The translations under genes and the position numbers were made by a program. DNA of 18,088 bases from DATAQC01 sp051005135 (lineage in GTDB: Bacteria > Actinomycetota > Acidimicrobiia > Acidimicrobiales > AC-14), in NCBI GenBank assembly GCA_051005135.1, contig JBPCJQ010000003.1:1-18088 (forward strand). Direction: 5' to 3'. Numbering within the stretch: the first letter of the stretch is position 1; every line of letters starts with the position of its first letter. The notes beneath the pieces are model-generated. The model ran no database searches. It was not told where the DNA came from and saw only the letters and a list, made by a program, of their open reading frames with translations. Of this stretch, positions 7,061 to 15,000 are shown piece by piece.

Positions 7061-7737
7061 CGCTTCTCGGCTCCGGTGAGATCGAGGTGAAGGGCCGCCT
7101 GCCGTGGAGCTCCAACGGCACCTTCCTCGTGGAGCTCTGCCTGGAGGGGATGACGGGAAGGGCCGTCTACAAGCCGCTGCGGGGGGAGCGCCCGCTGTGG
7201 GACTACCCCAGCGGTCTTTACCGCCGGGAGGTGGCGGCGTGGGTCGTTTCGGAGTCGCTCGGGTGGGGGCTGGTGCCGGAGACGATCGTGCGCGACGGGC
7301 CGTTCGGCCCCGGTTCACTCCAGCGCTTCGTGGACGCCGACTTCTCCGAGCACTACTTCAGCCTGCTGGAGCGGCCCGACCACCACGACGCCCTCAGGGC
7401 CATCTGCGCCTTCGACATCCTCGTCAACAACGGTGACCGCAAGAGCGGGCACTGCCTGCTCGGTGCCGACGGCCGCATCTGGGGCATCGACCACGGTCTG
7501 TCCCTGGCCCCCGACGACCGGTTGCGCACCGTAATCTGGGACTTCGCCGGTGAACCGATCCCCCCCCGCCTACTGGAGGCGGTGTCGCGCCTGGCCGTGG
7601 CGCCCCCCTCGGGCCTGGACGGCCTGATCGACGACCACGAGGTGGAGGCGCTCACGGAGCGGGCCACCGCCCAAGTCCGGCGGGGCGTCTTCCCCCATCC
7701 CCGCTCGGGTCGAGCCTACCCCTGGCCCCTTGTGTGA
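7024..7737 (+). CDS. SCO1664 family protein (PI3/4-kinase-like fold)
   Basis: The 237-aa protein has the family's opening LTLLGSGEIEVKGRLPWSSN, then a nucleotide-binding-like VYKPLRGERPLWDYPSGLYRREVAAW. AICAFDILVNNGDRKSGHCL and IWGIDHGLSL follow, which resemble the catalytic (DxxxxNxDR) and metal-binding (DHG) motifs of phosphatidylinositol 3/4-kinase-like enzymes. Whether it phosphorylates anything is unknown. The start is GTG 7024, inside the DUF3090 gene; this keeps the conserved N-terminus. In many actinobacteria the mycothiol gene mshC lies beside this trio; it is not present in this window, where copper genes follow instead. Confidence 0.85.
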   Translation: MHPAEWASPDPLTLLGSGEIEVKGRLPWSSNGTFLVELCLEGMTGRAVYKPLRGERPLWDYPSGLYRREVAAWVVSESLGWGLVPETIVRDGPFGPGSLQRFVDADFSEHYFSLLERPDHHDALRAICAFDILVNNGDRKSGHCLLGADGRIWGIDHGLSLAPDDRLRTVIWDFAGEPIPPRLLEAVSRLAVAPPSGLDGLIDDHEVEALTERATAQVRRGVFPHPRSGRAYPWPLV

Positions 7738-7790
7738 GCCGGTCTCGCTCGTGCCCGACGCAGATGGTCGGCTCGCGTAGTACTCTGGTA

Positions 7791-7807
7791 ATACCCCAGG
7801 CGGGTAT
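7791..7807 (+). promoter_or_regulatory. CsoR-type copper operator
   Basis: ATACCC-CAGGC-GGGTAT is a perfect 6-bp inverted repeat with a 5-bp centre. It matches the G/C-tract palindromes bound by the copper-sensing repressor CsoR (TACCC...GGGTA type) and lies 48 bp before copZ. No clear -35/-10 pair could be assigned, but the operator presumably overlaps the promoter. No csoR gene is in the window. Confidence 0.7.
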
Positions 7808-7854
7808 GAACAGAGTTGGTGTGGAGAGAGTTGGCACGGACCAGAGGAGGCACC

Positions 7855-8061
7855 ATGAGCACCAGCACCTACTCCGTGAACGGCATGACCTGTGATCACT
7901 GCGTAAAGGCGGTGAGCACCGAGGTGGGCAAGGTCGCGGGCGTCACCGATGTGGCCGTCGACCTGGCCAGCGGCCAGGTCACCGTCACCGCCGAGAACGA
8001 ACCTGACCCCGCCGCGGTGCGCGCCGCCGTCGAAGAGGCCGGCTACGAGATGAAGGCATGA
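7855..8061 (+). CDS. copZ: Copper chaperone CopZ (HMA domain)
   Basis: This 68-aa protein is a single heavy-metal-associated domain. The metal site NGMTCDHC (C13, C16) sits in the first loop and the family ending AVEEAGYEM is present. It would bind Cu(I) in the cytoplasm and hand it to the CopA ATPase. GAGGAGG at 7844-7850 is a strong RBS 4 bases before the ATG. The stop overlaps the ATG of the copA remnant as ATGA, so the two were a coupled operon under the CsoR-type site upstream. The chaperone itself looks intact even though its usual partner pump is wrecked. Confidence 0.92.
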   Translation: MSTSTYSVNGMTCDHCVKAVSTEVGKVAGVTDVAVDLASGQVTVTAENEPDPAAVRAAVEEAGYEMKA

Positions 8062-8722
8062 GCATTGCCGCCGAGCCGGCTGCCGGCCGGGACCATCTCG
8101 AGCTGGAAATCGGCGGGATGACGTGCGCCTCGTGCGCGGCCCGTATCGAGAAGCGGCTGAACCGCCTCTACGGCGCGAGCGATTCCTGGCCGACCAAGGC
8201 CTGCACCTGGGCGACGGCCTGGCCGCCCGTTCGAGGGCAGAGGCGGCAGGGCGCACGCCGGTGCTGGCCGGCTGGGACGGTGCATCCCGCGCCGTGCTGG
8301 TGGTGGCCGACACCGTAAAGCCCACCTCGGCCGAGGCGGTCGACCAGCTCAAGGCGCTCGGGCTGCGCCCGGTGCTGCTCGCTGGCGACAACTCCGCCGC
8401 CGCCCGTGCCGTCGCCGCTCTGGCCCAGGCTGACCTGGGCCTGGCCATGGGTACGGGCACCGACGTGGCCATCGAGGCTAGCGACCTCACCCTGGTCCGG
8501 GGCGACCTGCGGGATGCCGCCGACGCCATCCGCCTGGCTCGGCGCACCCTCAAGACCATCAAGGGCAACCTCTTCTGGGCCTTCGCCTACAACGCCGCCG
8601 CCCTGCCCCTCGCCGCCGCCGGCTACCTCAATCCCATGATCGCGGGCGTGGCCATGGCGTTCTCCAGCGTCTTCGTGGTGAGCAACAGCCTGCGCCTGCG
8701 CACCTTCCAGGCCGCTGCCTAA
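8058..8722 (+). pseudogene. copA: copA (Cu+ P1B-type ATPase) with two internal deletions and a frameshift
   Basis: The start is typical CopA: an HMA domain with GGMTCASCAARIEKRLNRL. At about 8172 the sequence jumps, out of frame, to the late P-domain region RRERFLADQGLHLGDGLA, then GRTPVLAG and ADTVKPTSAEAVDQLKALG, then LLAGDN (TGDN motif). The whole transmembrane core, CPC metal site, DKTGT phosphorylation site and most of the nucleotide domain are missing. After LLAGDNSAAARAVA it joins directly and in frame to ALAQADLGLAMGTGTDVAIEA, so about 45 residues including the GDGxND hinge motif are also gone. The last two membrane helices and SNSLRLR remain. A full CopA is about 700-800 residues; this is about 220. 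It cannot pump copper. A small 5-bp-stem hairpin follows at 8722-8735. Confidence 0.85.
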
Positions 8723-8746
8723 GGCGTCCCCGCCTGAAGGGCAGGG

Positions 8747-9529
8747 CTAGGCCTGGTGGAGGGGACACGACCATGTGGTGCGGCCGCCGATCGTGCGCCG
8801 CACCAGCGGGGTACCGTCCTTCGGGCAGACGCCGCCGGGGCGGCGCTCGGCCATGAGGTCGCCGGTGTGCGAGCCGCCCCTGGCCAGCAGGTCGGAGAAG
8901 GTGGCCCGCAGGTGGCGGTGCAGGCGGCGCAGCTCGGCCGCCGACAGAGAGGCGGCGGGGCGGTCAGGGTCCAGGCCGGCGCGCCACAGCACCTCGTCGG
9001 CCGCCAGGTTGCCGACCCCGGCCAGGCGACTCTGATCCATGATCCGGGCCTTCAAGGCAACAGTGCTGCCGTCCAGGGCCCGCGCCAGCCCCGCCGGGCC
9101 GACGGTCAGGGCATCGGGGCCGAGATGGCTCTCGTCGGGATCGAGCTCCACACCGCCCAGGCGCCGAGGATCGCGCACGCGTAGGTCGCCCCCGCCGGCA
9201 AAGCGCAAGGCGAAGCGGTCCCAGGCCTCGACCGGGCGATTGCTGGAGTAGACCAGGTCGTCGGCCATGCCCTTCCCGTCCACCATGAGGCGCCCACTCA
9301 TCCCAAAGCGTAAACTCAGCACGGGGCCGCCTTCGGTGTCGACCAAGAGCAGCTTGCCCCGCCGGCGGACGCCGGTGAGCCGCCGTCCGCACAAAGCGGC
9401 AGTCAGCGCGCCGGCCGAGAGCCCCCGCTTCAGGTACCAGGCGTCAGGCGCAACCACCTCGGACACCTTCCGCCCCACCACCGGTTCGGCCAACCGCCGG
9501 TACGCCTCCACCTCGGCCAGCTCCGGCAT
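8747..9529 (-). CDS. Fpg/Nei-family DNA glycosylase/AP lyase
   Basis: The 260-aa protein begins MPELAEVEAYRR. Pro2 is the catalytic nucleophile and Glu3 the general acid (MutM usually reads MPELPEVE). RRRGKLLLV supplies the conserved Lys, MSGRLMV and RDPRRLGG are family motifs, and QSRLAGVGNLAADEVLWRAGLDP is the helix-two-turn-helix. The C-terminal zinc finger is unusual: CPKDGTPLVRRTIGG followed by RTTWSCPLHQ has C-x2-D and C-x2-H in place of C-x2-C twice, leaving fewer Cys ligands but keeping the Arg of the DNA-binding hairpin. It excises oxidised bases in DNA repair; whether 8-oxoG (Fpg) or pyrimidines (Nei) cannot be told. It is convergent with copA, 24 bp apart. Confidence 0.88.
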   Translation of the reverse strand: MPELAEVEAYRRLAEPVVGRKVSEVVAPDAWYLKRGLSAGALTAALCGRRLTGVRRRGKLLLVDTEGGPVLSLRFGMSGRLMVDGKGMADDLVYSSNRPVEAWDRFALRFAGGGDLRVRDPRRLGGVELDPDESHLGPDALTVGPAGLARALDGSTVALKARIMDQSRLAGVGNLAADEVLWRAGLDPDRPAASLSAAELRRLHRHLRATFSDLLARGGSHTGDLMAERRPGGVCPKDGTPLVRRTIGGRTTWSCPLHQA

Positions 9530-9576
9530 CTCTGCCCAAGCTATCCCTGGTGTTCCTTTGTCGGTATGTCCCCGTC

Positions 9577-9634
9577 GCTAGCATCGTCGATGAAGGAGTG
9601 TGATGTCGCAACAGTCCGATGCGCCAACGTCACC
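9577..9634 (+). repeat. Start-region repeat, copy 1 (ATPase gene)
   Basis: This segment holds a -10-like box GCTAGCAT (9577-9584), the RBS AAGGAG (9593-9598) and the first codons of the ATPase gene. From 9593, 36 of 42 bases match the segment in front of the permease gene at 11109-11150, the first 18 identically. A TTGTCG at 9558-9563 could be the -35, but the spacer (15 bp) is short. Confidence 0.7.
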
Positions 9635-10619
9635 GCAGGCTGGATCCCACGCAGGGGCGGTGGCGCCGCGACGCGAGAGCGAGGTCATCCGCGTCGAGCG
9701 CCTGTGCAAGATCTACCCGTCGGGGTCACGAGATCATCGCAAAGACGTCGTCGCCGTCGACGGCCTCGACCTCACCGTGTGCAAGGGGGAGATCTTCGGC
9801 CTTCTCGGCCCCAACGGGGCAGGTAAGACCACGACCGTCGGCATGCTCACCACTCGGGTGATCCCAACGTCGGGACGGGCCGAGGTGAACGGCATCGACG
9901 TGGTGGCCGACCCCGCCCAGGCCAAGCACTACATCGGCGTCGTCCAGCAGGCCAACACCCTCGACCGCAGCCTCACCGCCTGGGAGAACCTCTACTTTCA
10001 CGGCCTCTACTACGGCATCGGCCCCCGTAGCTCGCGCGACCAGGCCGACGCCCTGCTCGAGCGCTTTCGCCTGTCCCACCGGGCCAAGGCCCCCGTTCGT
10101 GCCCTCTCAGGCGGGATGGCACAACGGCTCATGGTGGCGCGGGCGGTGTTCCACCGCCCCGCGGTGCTGTTCCTCGACGAGCCCACTGCGGGGCTCGACC
10201 CCCAGAGCCGCCTGGCCTTGTGGGAGATCGTCGGCGACCTGCGGGCCGAGGGCCAGACGATCCTGCTCACCACCCACTACATGGAGGAGGCCGACGAGTT
10301 CTGCGACCGGGTGGCCATCATGGACCACGGCAAGATCCTAGCCCTCGACAGCCCCGCCGCTCTCAAGCACGCCGCTGGCGGCCCCGACGCCGCGGTGGGC
10401 AACGCCAAGGCATGGCTGGCGCGGCTTCGGGCCCTCGACCGTGTGGACGAGTCCACTCCGAGCACGGGCCAGATGGTCGACGGCGCGGGCGTCGAGGCGG
10501 CGTTGCTCGAGCTCGTCTCGTTGGCCGAGCGACACGGCCTCAGCCTCGACGACCTCAAGGGCGAGGTCAACCTGGAGACGGTGTTCATCAACCTGACGGG
10601 GAGGGACCTGCGGGAATGA
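9603..10619 (+). CDS. ABC transporter ATP-binding protein, DrrA-like
   Basis: The 338-aa protein has all ABC motifs: Walker A GPNGAGKTTT (near residue 75), Q-loop VVQQANTLDRSLT, signature LSGGMAQRL, Walker B VLFLDEPTAGLD and H-loop TTHYMEEADEFCD. A C-terminal extension of about 90 residues follows, ending NLETVFINLTGRDLRE as in DrrA/daunorubicin-type exporters. It would energise the ABC-2 permease encoded at 11119. ATG 9603 has AAGGAG 4 bases upstream; the GTG at 9600 is too close to the RBS. The first 30 residues are polar, Ser/Pro/Ala rich and outside the domain; their first ten resemble the permease N-terminus. The expected adjacent permease gene is displaced by an inverted YtkA-like gene, which ends 1 bp after this stop. 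Confidence 0.92.
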   Translation: MSQQSDAPTSPQAGSHAGAVAPRRESEVIRVERLCKIYPSGSRDHRKDVVAVDGLDLTVCKGEIFGLLGPNGAGKTTTVGMLTTRVIPTSGRAEVNGIDVVADPAQAKHYIGVVQQANTLDRSLTAWENLYFHGLYYGIGPRSSRDQADALLERFRLSHRAKAPVRALSGGMAQRLMVARAVFHRPAVLFLDEPTAGLDPQSRLALWEIVGDLRAEGQTILLTTHYMEEADEFCDRVAIMDHGKILALDSPAALKHAAGGPDAAVGNAKAWLARLRALDRVDESTPSTGQMVDGAGVEAALLELVSLAERHGLSLDDLKGEVNLETVFINLTGRDLRE

Positions 10620-10620
10620 C

Positions 10621-11037
10621 CTAGCTGGTGTTGAAGGCCAGAGGCACGTTGACCGCCCTCTTGTTGGGCTCGGTCACGATCGCAACACCTCGCCACGGCC
10701 CTGCCATCTGTAGCGTTACGCCCAGCTCGTAACGACCTGGGCCCACCTCGCTGGCCAGGTTGCTCACCCCCATCCCCGACATGTTGCCGGTGCCGCCCAT
10801 GTTGGCCCGCATGCAAACCTGGGCACCGCTCACCGGCACACCGTCGTGGCTGACGAGCAGGTGATAGACCCGCTGGTTCAAGGTGGGCTGTTCCTCGAAG
10901 CGAACCTCGTAGGCCGGGTCTCGCACCGACGACATCTGGCATTCCCTAGCCGGTGGCTGGCGGAAAGAAAAGAGCGCCACGACGAAAGAGACCACGGCCA
11001 CCGCGGCGACACTCAAGAGCCGGGCTATCCCTTTCAC
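10621..11037 (-). CDS. Membrane-anchored YtkA/FixH-like domain protein
   Basis: The 138-aa protein has an N-terminal membrane anchor or signal peptide (KGIARLLSVAAVAVVSFVVALF), then FRQPPARECQ. A beta-sandwich domain follows: VYHLLVSHDGVPVSGAQVCMRANM, then Met-rich GTGNMSGMGVS, then GPGRYELGVTLQMAGPWRGVAIV. This pattern is that of YtkA/FixH-like extracytoplasmic domains, which often accompany metal transport or respiratory assembly genes. The methionines could bind copper, but that is inference. The start is GTG 11037 with a weak RBS. It lies inverted between the ATPase and permease genes, touching the ATPase stop, and has no obvious role in their transport function. Confidence 0.65.
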   Translation of the reverse strand: MKGIARLLSVAAVAVVSFVVALFSFRQPPARECQMSSVRDPAYEVRFEEQPTLNQRVYHLLVSHDGVPVSGAQVCMRANMGGTGNMSGMGVSNLASEVGPGRYELGVTLQMAGPWRGVAIVTEPNKRAVNVPLAFNTS

Positions 11038-11093
11038 GATGACAACGCTACCTTGGCCGTGCGGCGCCGGGCGGCCGGCTCGGCAGCCCTTTG

Positions 11094-11150
11094 GCTACCA
11101 TGACGCCCAAGGAGTGTGATGTCGCACCAGTCCTACGCCCCCACTTCACC
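11094..11150 (+). repeat. Start-region repeat, copy 2 (permease gene)
   Basis: GCTACCAT (11094-11101), AAGGAG (11109-11114) and the first codons of the permease gene repeat the arrangement seen at 9577-9634. AAGGAGTGTGATGTCGCA is identical in both. The distance from the box to the RBS differs by one base. Each gene therefore seems to carry its own copy of the same control region. Confidence 0.7.
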
Positions 11151-12027
11151 CGACCCTGCCTCTGGCGGCAAAGAGCCTCGAGCGGCTGCCGGGAGCGGCA
11201 CTCTGTCATCGAGGGCAGACGTCGCGTATTCGGGCCGCAGGGCTACGTGGGCGGCCTTTCGGGGTTTGCTCCTGCGCGACCTCACCGTGTTGGACCACGA
11301 CCTCTTGGAGTTCCTTCCCAACACCCTCATGCAGCCGGTCATGCTCGTCTTCGTCTTTACCTACCTGTTTCCCAGGATCGGCCAGGGCATCGGCGGTTCG
11401 GGGAACGCAGGGCGCTTTTCGACATTGCTGCTCGGGGGTCTCATCGCTCAATCCATCATCTTCCAGGGCCTGTTCCGGGTGGCGCTCCCCATGGCCCGCG
11501 AGCTCGACATCACCAACGAGCTCGAGGACCGCGTGCTGGCCCCCACCTCGTTGCTGACCATCGCCTTCGAGAAGATCCTCGCCGGCGCCCTCCAGAGCCT
11601 CTTTGCCGGCCTGATCGTCTTTCCCGTGGCCGCCTTCCTTCCCGCCACTCCGATCTACCTGCGAGCCCATTGGGCGGTCTTGGCCACGATCACGCCGCTG
11701 GCCTGTTACACGTCAGCCGCCCTGGGTCTTACCATCGGCACCCGCCTCGAGCCCCGGCTGGTGCCGCTGCTCGCTGGCTTCATCGCCCTGCCGCTCGGGT
11801 TCTTCGGGGCCATCTTCTACACCTGGGACTCATTGACGCCTGTGGCGTGGCTGAAGGTAGTGGTGCTGGTGAACCCGCTGGTCTACATGAGCGAGGGGTT
11901 CCGGGCCGGGCTGTCCATCGGTGTAGTGCACATGCCACTCGTCGCCATCTACGGCGCCCTTGCCGGGTTCGCCCTCTTGTTCACCGTCCTCGGCGTGTCC
12001 GGGTTCCGCAAGCGGGTGCTGACATAG
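11119..12027 (+). CDS. ABC-2 type permease, DrrB-like
   Basis: The 302-aa protein has an N-terminal cytoplasmic part of about 60 residues, then six hydrophobic segments (for example NTLMQPVMLVFVFTYLF; FSTLLLGGLIAQSIIFQGLF; LQSLFAGLIVFPVAAFL; LLAGFIALPLGFFGAIFY; LVAIYGALAGFALLFTVLG). The loop ARELDITNELEDRVLAPTS is typical of ABC-2 exporters and contacts the ATPase. Together with the ATPase at 9603 it should form an efflux pump for a lipophilic small molecule or lipid. ATG 11119 has AAGGAG 4 bases upstream. The stop TAG (12025-12027) lies inside a 15-bp tandem repeat, and the NRPS starts 33 bp later, so permease and NRPS are probably co-transcribed. Confidence 0.9.
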   Translation: MSHQSYAPTSPDPASGGKEPRAAAGSGTLSSRADVAYSGRRATWAAFRGLLLRDLTVLDHDLLEFLPNTLMQPVMLVFVFTYLFPRIGQGIGGSGNAGRFSTLLLGGLIAQSIIFQGLFRVALPMARELDITNELEDRVLAPTSLLTIAFEKILAGALQSLFAGLIVFPVAAFLPATPIYLRAHWAVLATITPLACYTSAALGLTIGTRLEPRLVPLLAGFIALPLGFFGAIFYTWDSLTPVAWLKVVVLVNPLVYMSEGFRAGLSIGVVHMPLVAIYGALAGFALLFTVLGVSGFRKRVLT

Positions 12028-12055
12028 CGGGAGCTGACATAGCGGGAGCTGGCAC
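12011..12055 (+). repeat. 15-bp tandem repeat, three units, across the permease stop
   Basis: The units are AGCGGGTGCTGACAT (12011-12025), AGCGGGAGCTGACAT (12026-12040) and AGCGGGAGCTGGCAC (12041-12055). The permease stop TAG spans the first junction and is repeated in frame at the second. The last unit's GGGAG is the likely RBS for the NRPS GTG at 12060. Because the unit is five codons long, copy-number change would not alter any frame, but it would alter the permease-NRPS spacing. Confidence 0.85.
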
Positions 12056-12059
12056 GACG

Positions 12060-15000
12060 GTGACGGCCCTCTCCCTGGCCGACCTGGTCGAGGAGCAGGC
12101 GCGGCGTCGCCCGTCGGCCGTGGCGGTGGTGGCAGGCCAGGCCTCGCTCACCTATGCCGACCTCGATGCCAGGGCCAACCGGCTGGCCCATCACCTCCAG
12201 GGCTTCGGTGTGGGGGCCGAGGCCTTGGTGGGCATTTCGATGGTGCGGTCGTTGGAGATGGCGGTGGCCATCCTCGCCGTGCTCAAGGCGGGCGGGGCGT
12301 GCCTACCTCTCGACCCGTCCTACCCGGCCGATCGGCTGGCCTTCATGCTCGCCGACTCGGGCGCGGCCGTGCTGCTCACACTGGCCCATCTCGTCGAGCG
12401 CCTCCCCGCTCACGACCGGGCCACGGTGTGCCTCGACGCCGACTGGCCCGAGGTGGCCCGTCAGCCCGACCACGCGCCGCGGCGGGACGTCCGTCCCGAG
12501 AACCTGGCCTACGTCATCTACACCTCGGGGTCAACGGGCGAGCCCAAGGGAGTGATGCTCACCCACCGGGGCCTCGTCCACCACAACCGGGCCATCCGCA
12601 ACTTGTTCGAGCTGGTTCCGTCCGATCGGGTGCTGCAGTTCTGCTCGATCAGCTTCGACGTGAGCATCGAGGAGATCCTGCCCACCTGGGGAACGGGGGC
12701 CACGGTGGTGCTGCGTCCCGACAACCTGCCCCTGCTGGGGCGGCCCTGGCTCGAGTGGGTCACCGAACAGGGGATCACCGTCGTCAACCTGCCCACAGCC
12801 TACTGGCAGCAGTGGGGGCGCGACCTGGCGGTCATGGGCGAGCAGATGCCGTCGACGGTGCGCCTCACCGTTGTCGGAGGCGAGAAGGTGACGGCGGGCG
12901 GCTACCGCACATGGATGGAGGTGGGCGGCGATCGGGCCCGCTGGCTCAACGCCTACGGCCCCGCCGAGGCCAGCGTGACCGCAACGGCCTACGACCCGTC
13001 GCTGCTCGGTTCGGTGGACGCCGTCGACGGGCGGGACCCGCCCATCGGCCGGCCCGTCGGCCGCACCACCGTGCACATTCTCGACGACGGCGGCCGTCCG
13101 GTGGTGGCCGGCGGCGTGGGCGAGCTGTGCATGGGCGGTGACAGCCTGGCCCGCGGCTACCTGCACCGGCCCGCGCTCACCGCCGAGCGCTTCGTGCCCG
13201 ACCCCTTCGGTGGCCGTCCCGGGGCCCGGCTCTACCGCACCGGTGATCGGGGCCGATGGCTGCCTAGTGGCGAAATCGAGTTCCTGGGCCGCCTCGACCA
13301 CCAGGTGAAGGTGCGGGGCTTCCGCATCGAGAGCGGTGAGGTGGAGGCCGCACTCACCGCCTACCCGGCGGTCTCCGACGCGGTGGTGGTGGCCCGCGAG
13401 GACGCTCCTGGGGACACGCGCCTGGTGGCCTACGTGGTCGCCTCAGGTGAGGCTGCGCCAACGGCCAGCGCCCTGCGCCAGTTCGTGGCCGACCGCCTGC
13501 CCCCCTACATGGTGCCCGGTGCGTTCGTCACCCTCGATGCCCTTCCCCACACGCCCAACGGCAAGGTCGACCGGGCCGCCCTGCCTGCCCCACCCCGCAG
13601 CCGGCCTGACTTGGCCACACCGTGGGTGGCGCCCGCCGGCCCTGCCGAGGAGGCCATGGCTGCCATCTGGTCGCAGGTCCTCGGCATCGACGGCCTGGGC
13701 GCCGACGATGACTTCTTCGACCTGGGCGGTCACTCCCTTCTGGCCACCCAGATCGTGGCCCGGGCCCGTGAGGCGTTCGGTCGCGACCTCCCCCTGGAGG
13801 CCATCTTCGAGGCGCCCACCATCGCCGGCTTGACTGCGGCTGTGGTTGGTAGCAGCGTCGCCGGCAGCTGTTCCTCGGTACCGCCGCTGGTGGCCCGGCC
13901 CAGGGTGCCCGGCCAGCGGCTACCGCTGACCCTGGGCCAGCAGCAGATGCTCACCCTGGAGCTCCAGGCCACTCCGCCTGGGCTCTACAACGTCACGGCC
14001 ATGCACCGGTTCCTTGGCGTGGTCGATCTTGGGGCCCTGCGCCGGGCCCTGCAGTTCATGGTCGAGCGACACGAGACCCTGCACACCGCTTTCGAGGTCG
14101 ACGACGACGGCGTGGGCTGGCAGGTGGTGGCACCGGCCGCCACCGCCGAGGTGGCGGTATCCGACCTCTACGACGTTCCCGCCGACGAGCGACAGACCGA
14201 GCTGCAGCGCCGCATCGCCGCCCAGGACGCCGAGCCCTTCGACCTGGCTACCGCGCCTGCTTTCCGGGCTGCGCTCATGACCGTCGACGACACCGAGAAC
14301 CATCTGGTGGCCACCTTCGACCACCTTATCTGTGACATGACCTCGGCCTACATATTCCTGGGCGAGGTGGCTACCGCCTACGACGCGTTGGCCGACGGTC
14401 GCACCCCCGAGCTGGCACCACTGCCCGTTCAGTTCGCCGACTTCGCAATGTGGCAGCGCGAGTGGCTCACCGAGGAGCGTCTGGCGTCGGAATACGAGTA
14501 CTGGCGCACGGTGCTCACGGGGATGCCGATGGGACCGGCCCTGCCCTTCGACCACGTCCCGGCGTCGCCCAGCCGGCGCATCATCCAACGCTCTCTCTCG
14601 GTGGAGCCCGACCTCTACCGCCGCCTCGAGACTCTGGCTCGGGCGGCACAGGCCACGCCGTTCGTCGTGTGCATCGCCGGTGTGGCCAGCGTCTTGTCCC
14701 GCATGGGGTCGACCACTGACGTGGTGTTGAGCACGACGTTGAGCGGCCGGCAGCGCAACGAGTGCGAGGGCATGATCGGGATGTTCGCGGGCATGGGGCG
14801 CATGCGCGTCGACCTGTCGGGCGACCCGCCTTTCGCCGAGTTGGTGCAGCGGGCGCGACGCACCGTGCTCGGCCTGTTCGAGCACCAGGACATCCCGTTC
14901 ATGATGGTGCGCGACGCCCTGTTCCCCGACTTCCCCAAGCAAGGCGACTACGCCCGCACCGCGTTGATGATCCCCGTGGAGCTCCTCTACTTCCACGCCG

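Noticed and set aside
5843..7318. 491-codon minus-strand open frame
   Set aside because: It lies opposite the phosphatase, DUF3090 and SCO1664-type genes, all of which have clear family motifs; its own translation is His/Gly/Arg-rich without motifs.
8123..8722. CopA rest read as an independent gene or programmed frameshift product
   Set aside because: It lacks the phosphorylation site, the hinge motif and the membrane core, and no slippery site with a downstream structure is evident at the junction; deletion is simpler.
11091..12059. Upstream extension of the NRPS frame to 11091
   Set aside because: This part overlaps the permease gene and translates to Arg/Pro/His-rich sequence without domains; the A domain begins just after GTG 12060.
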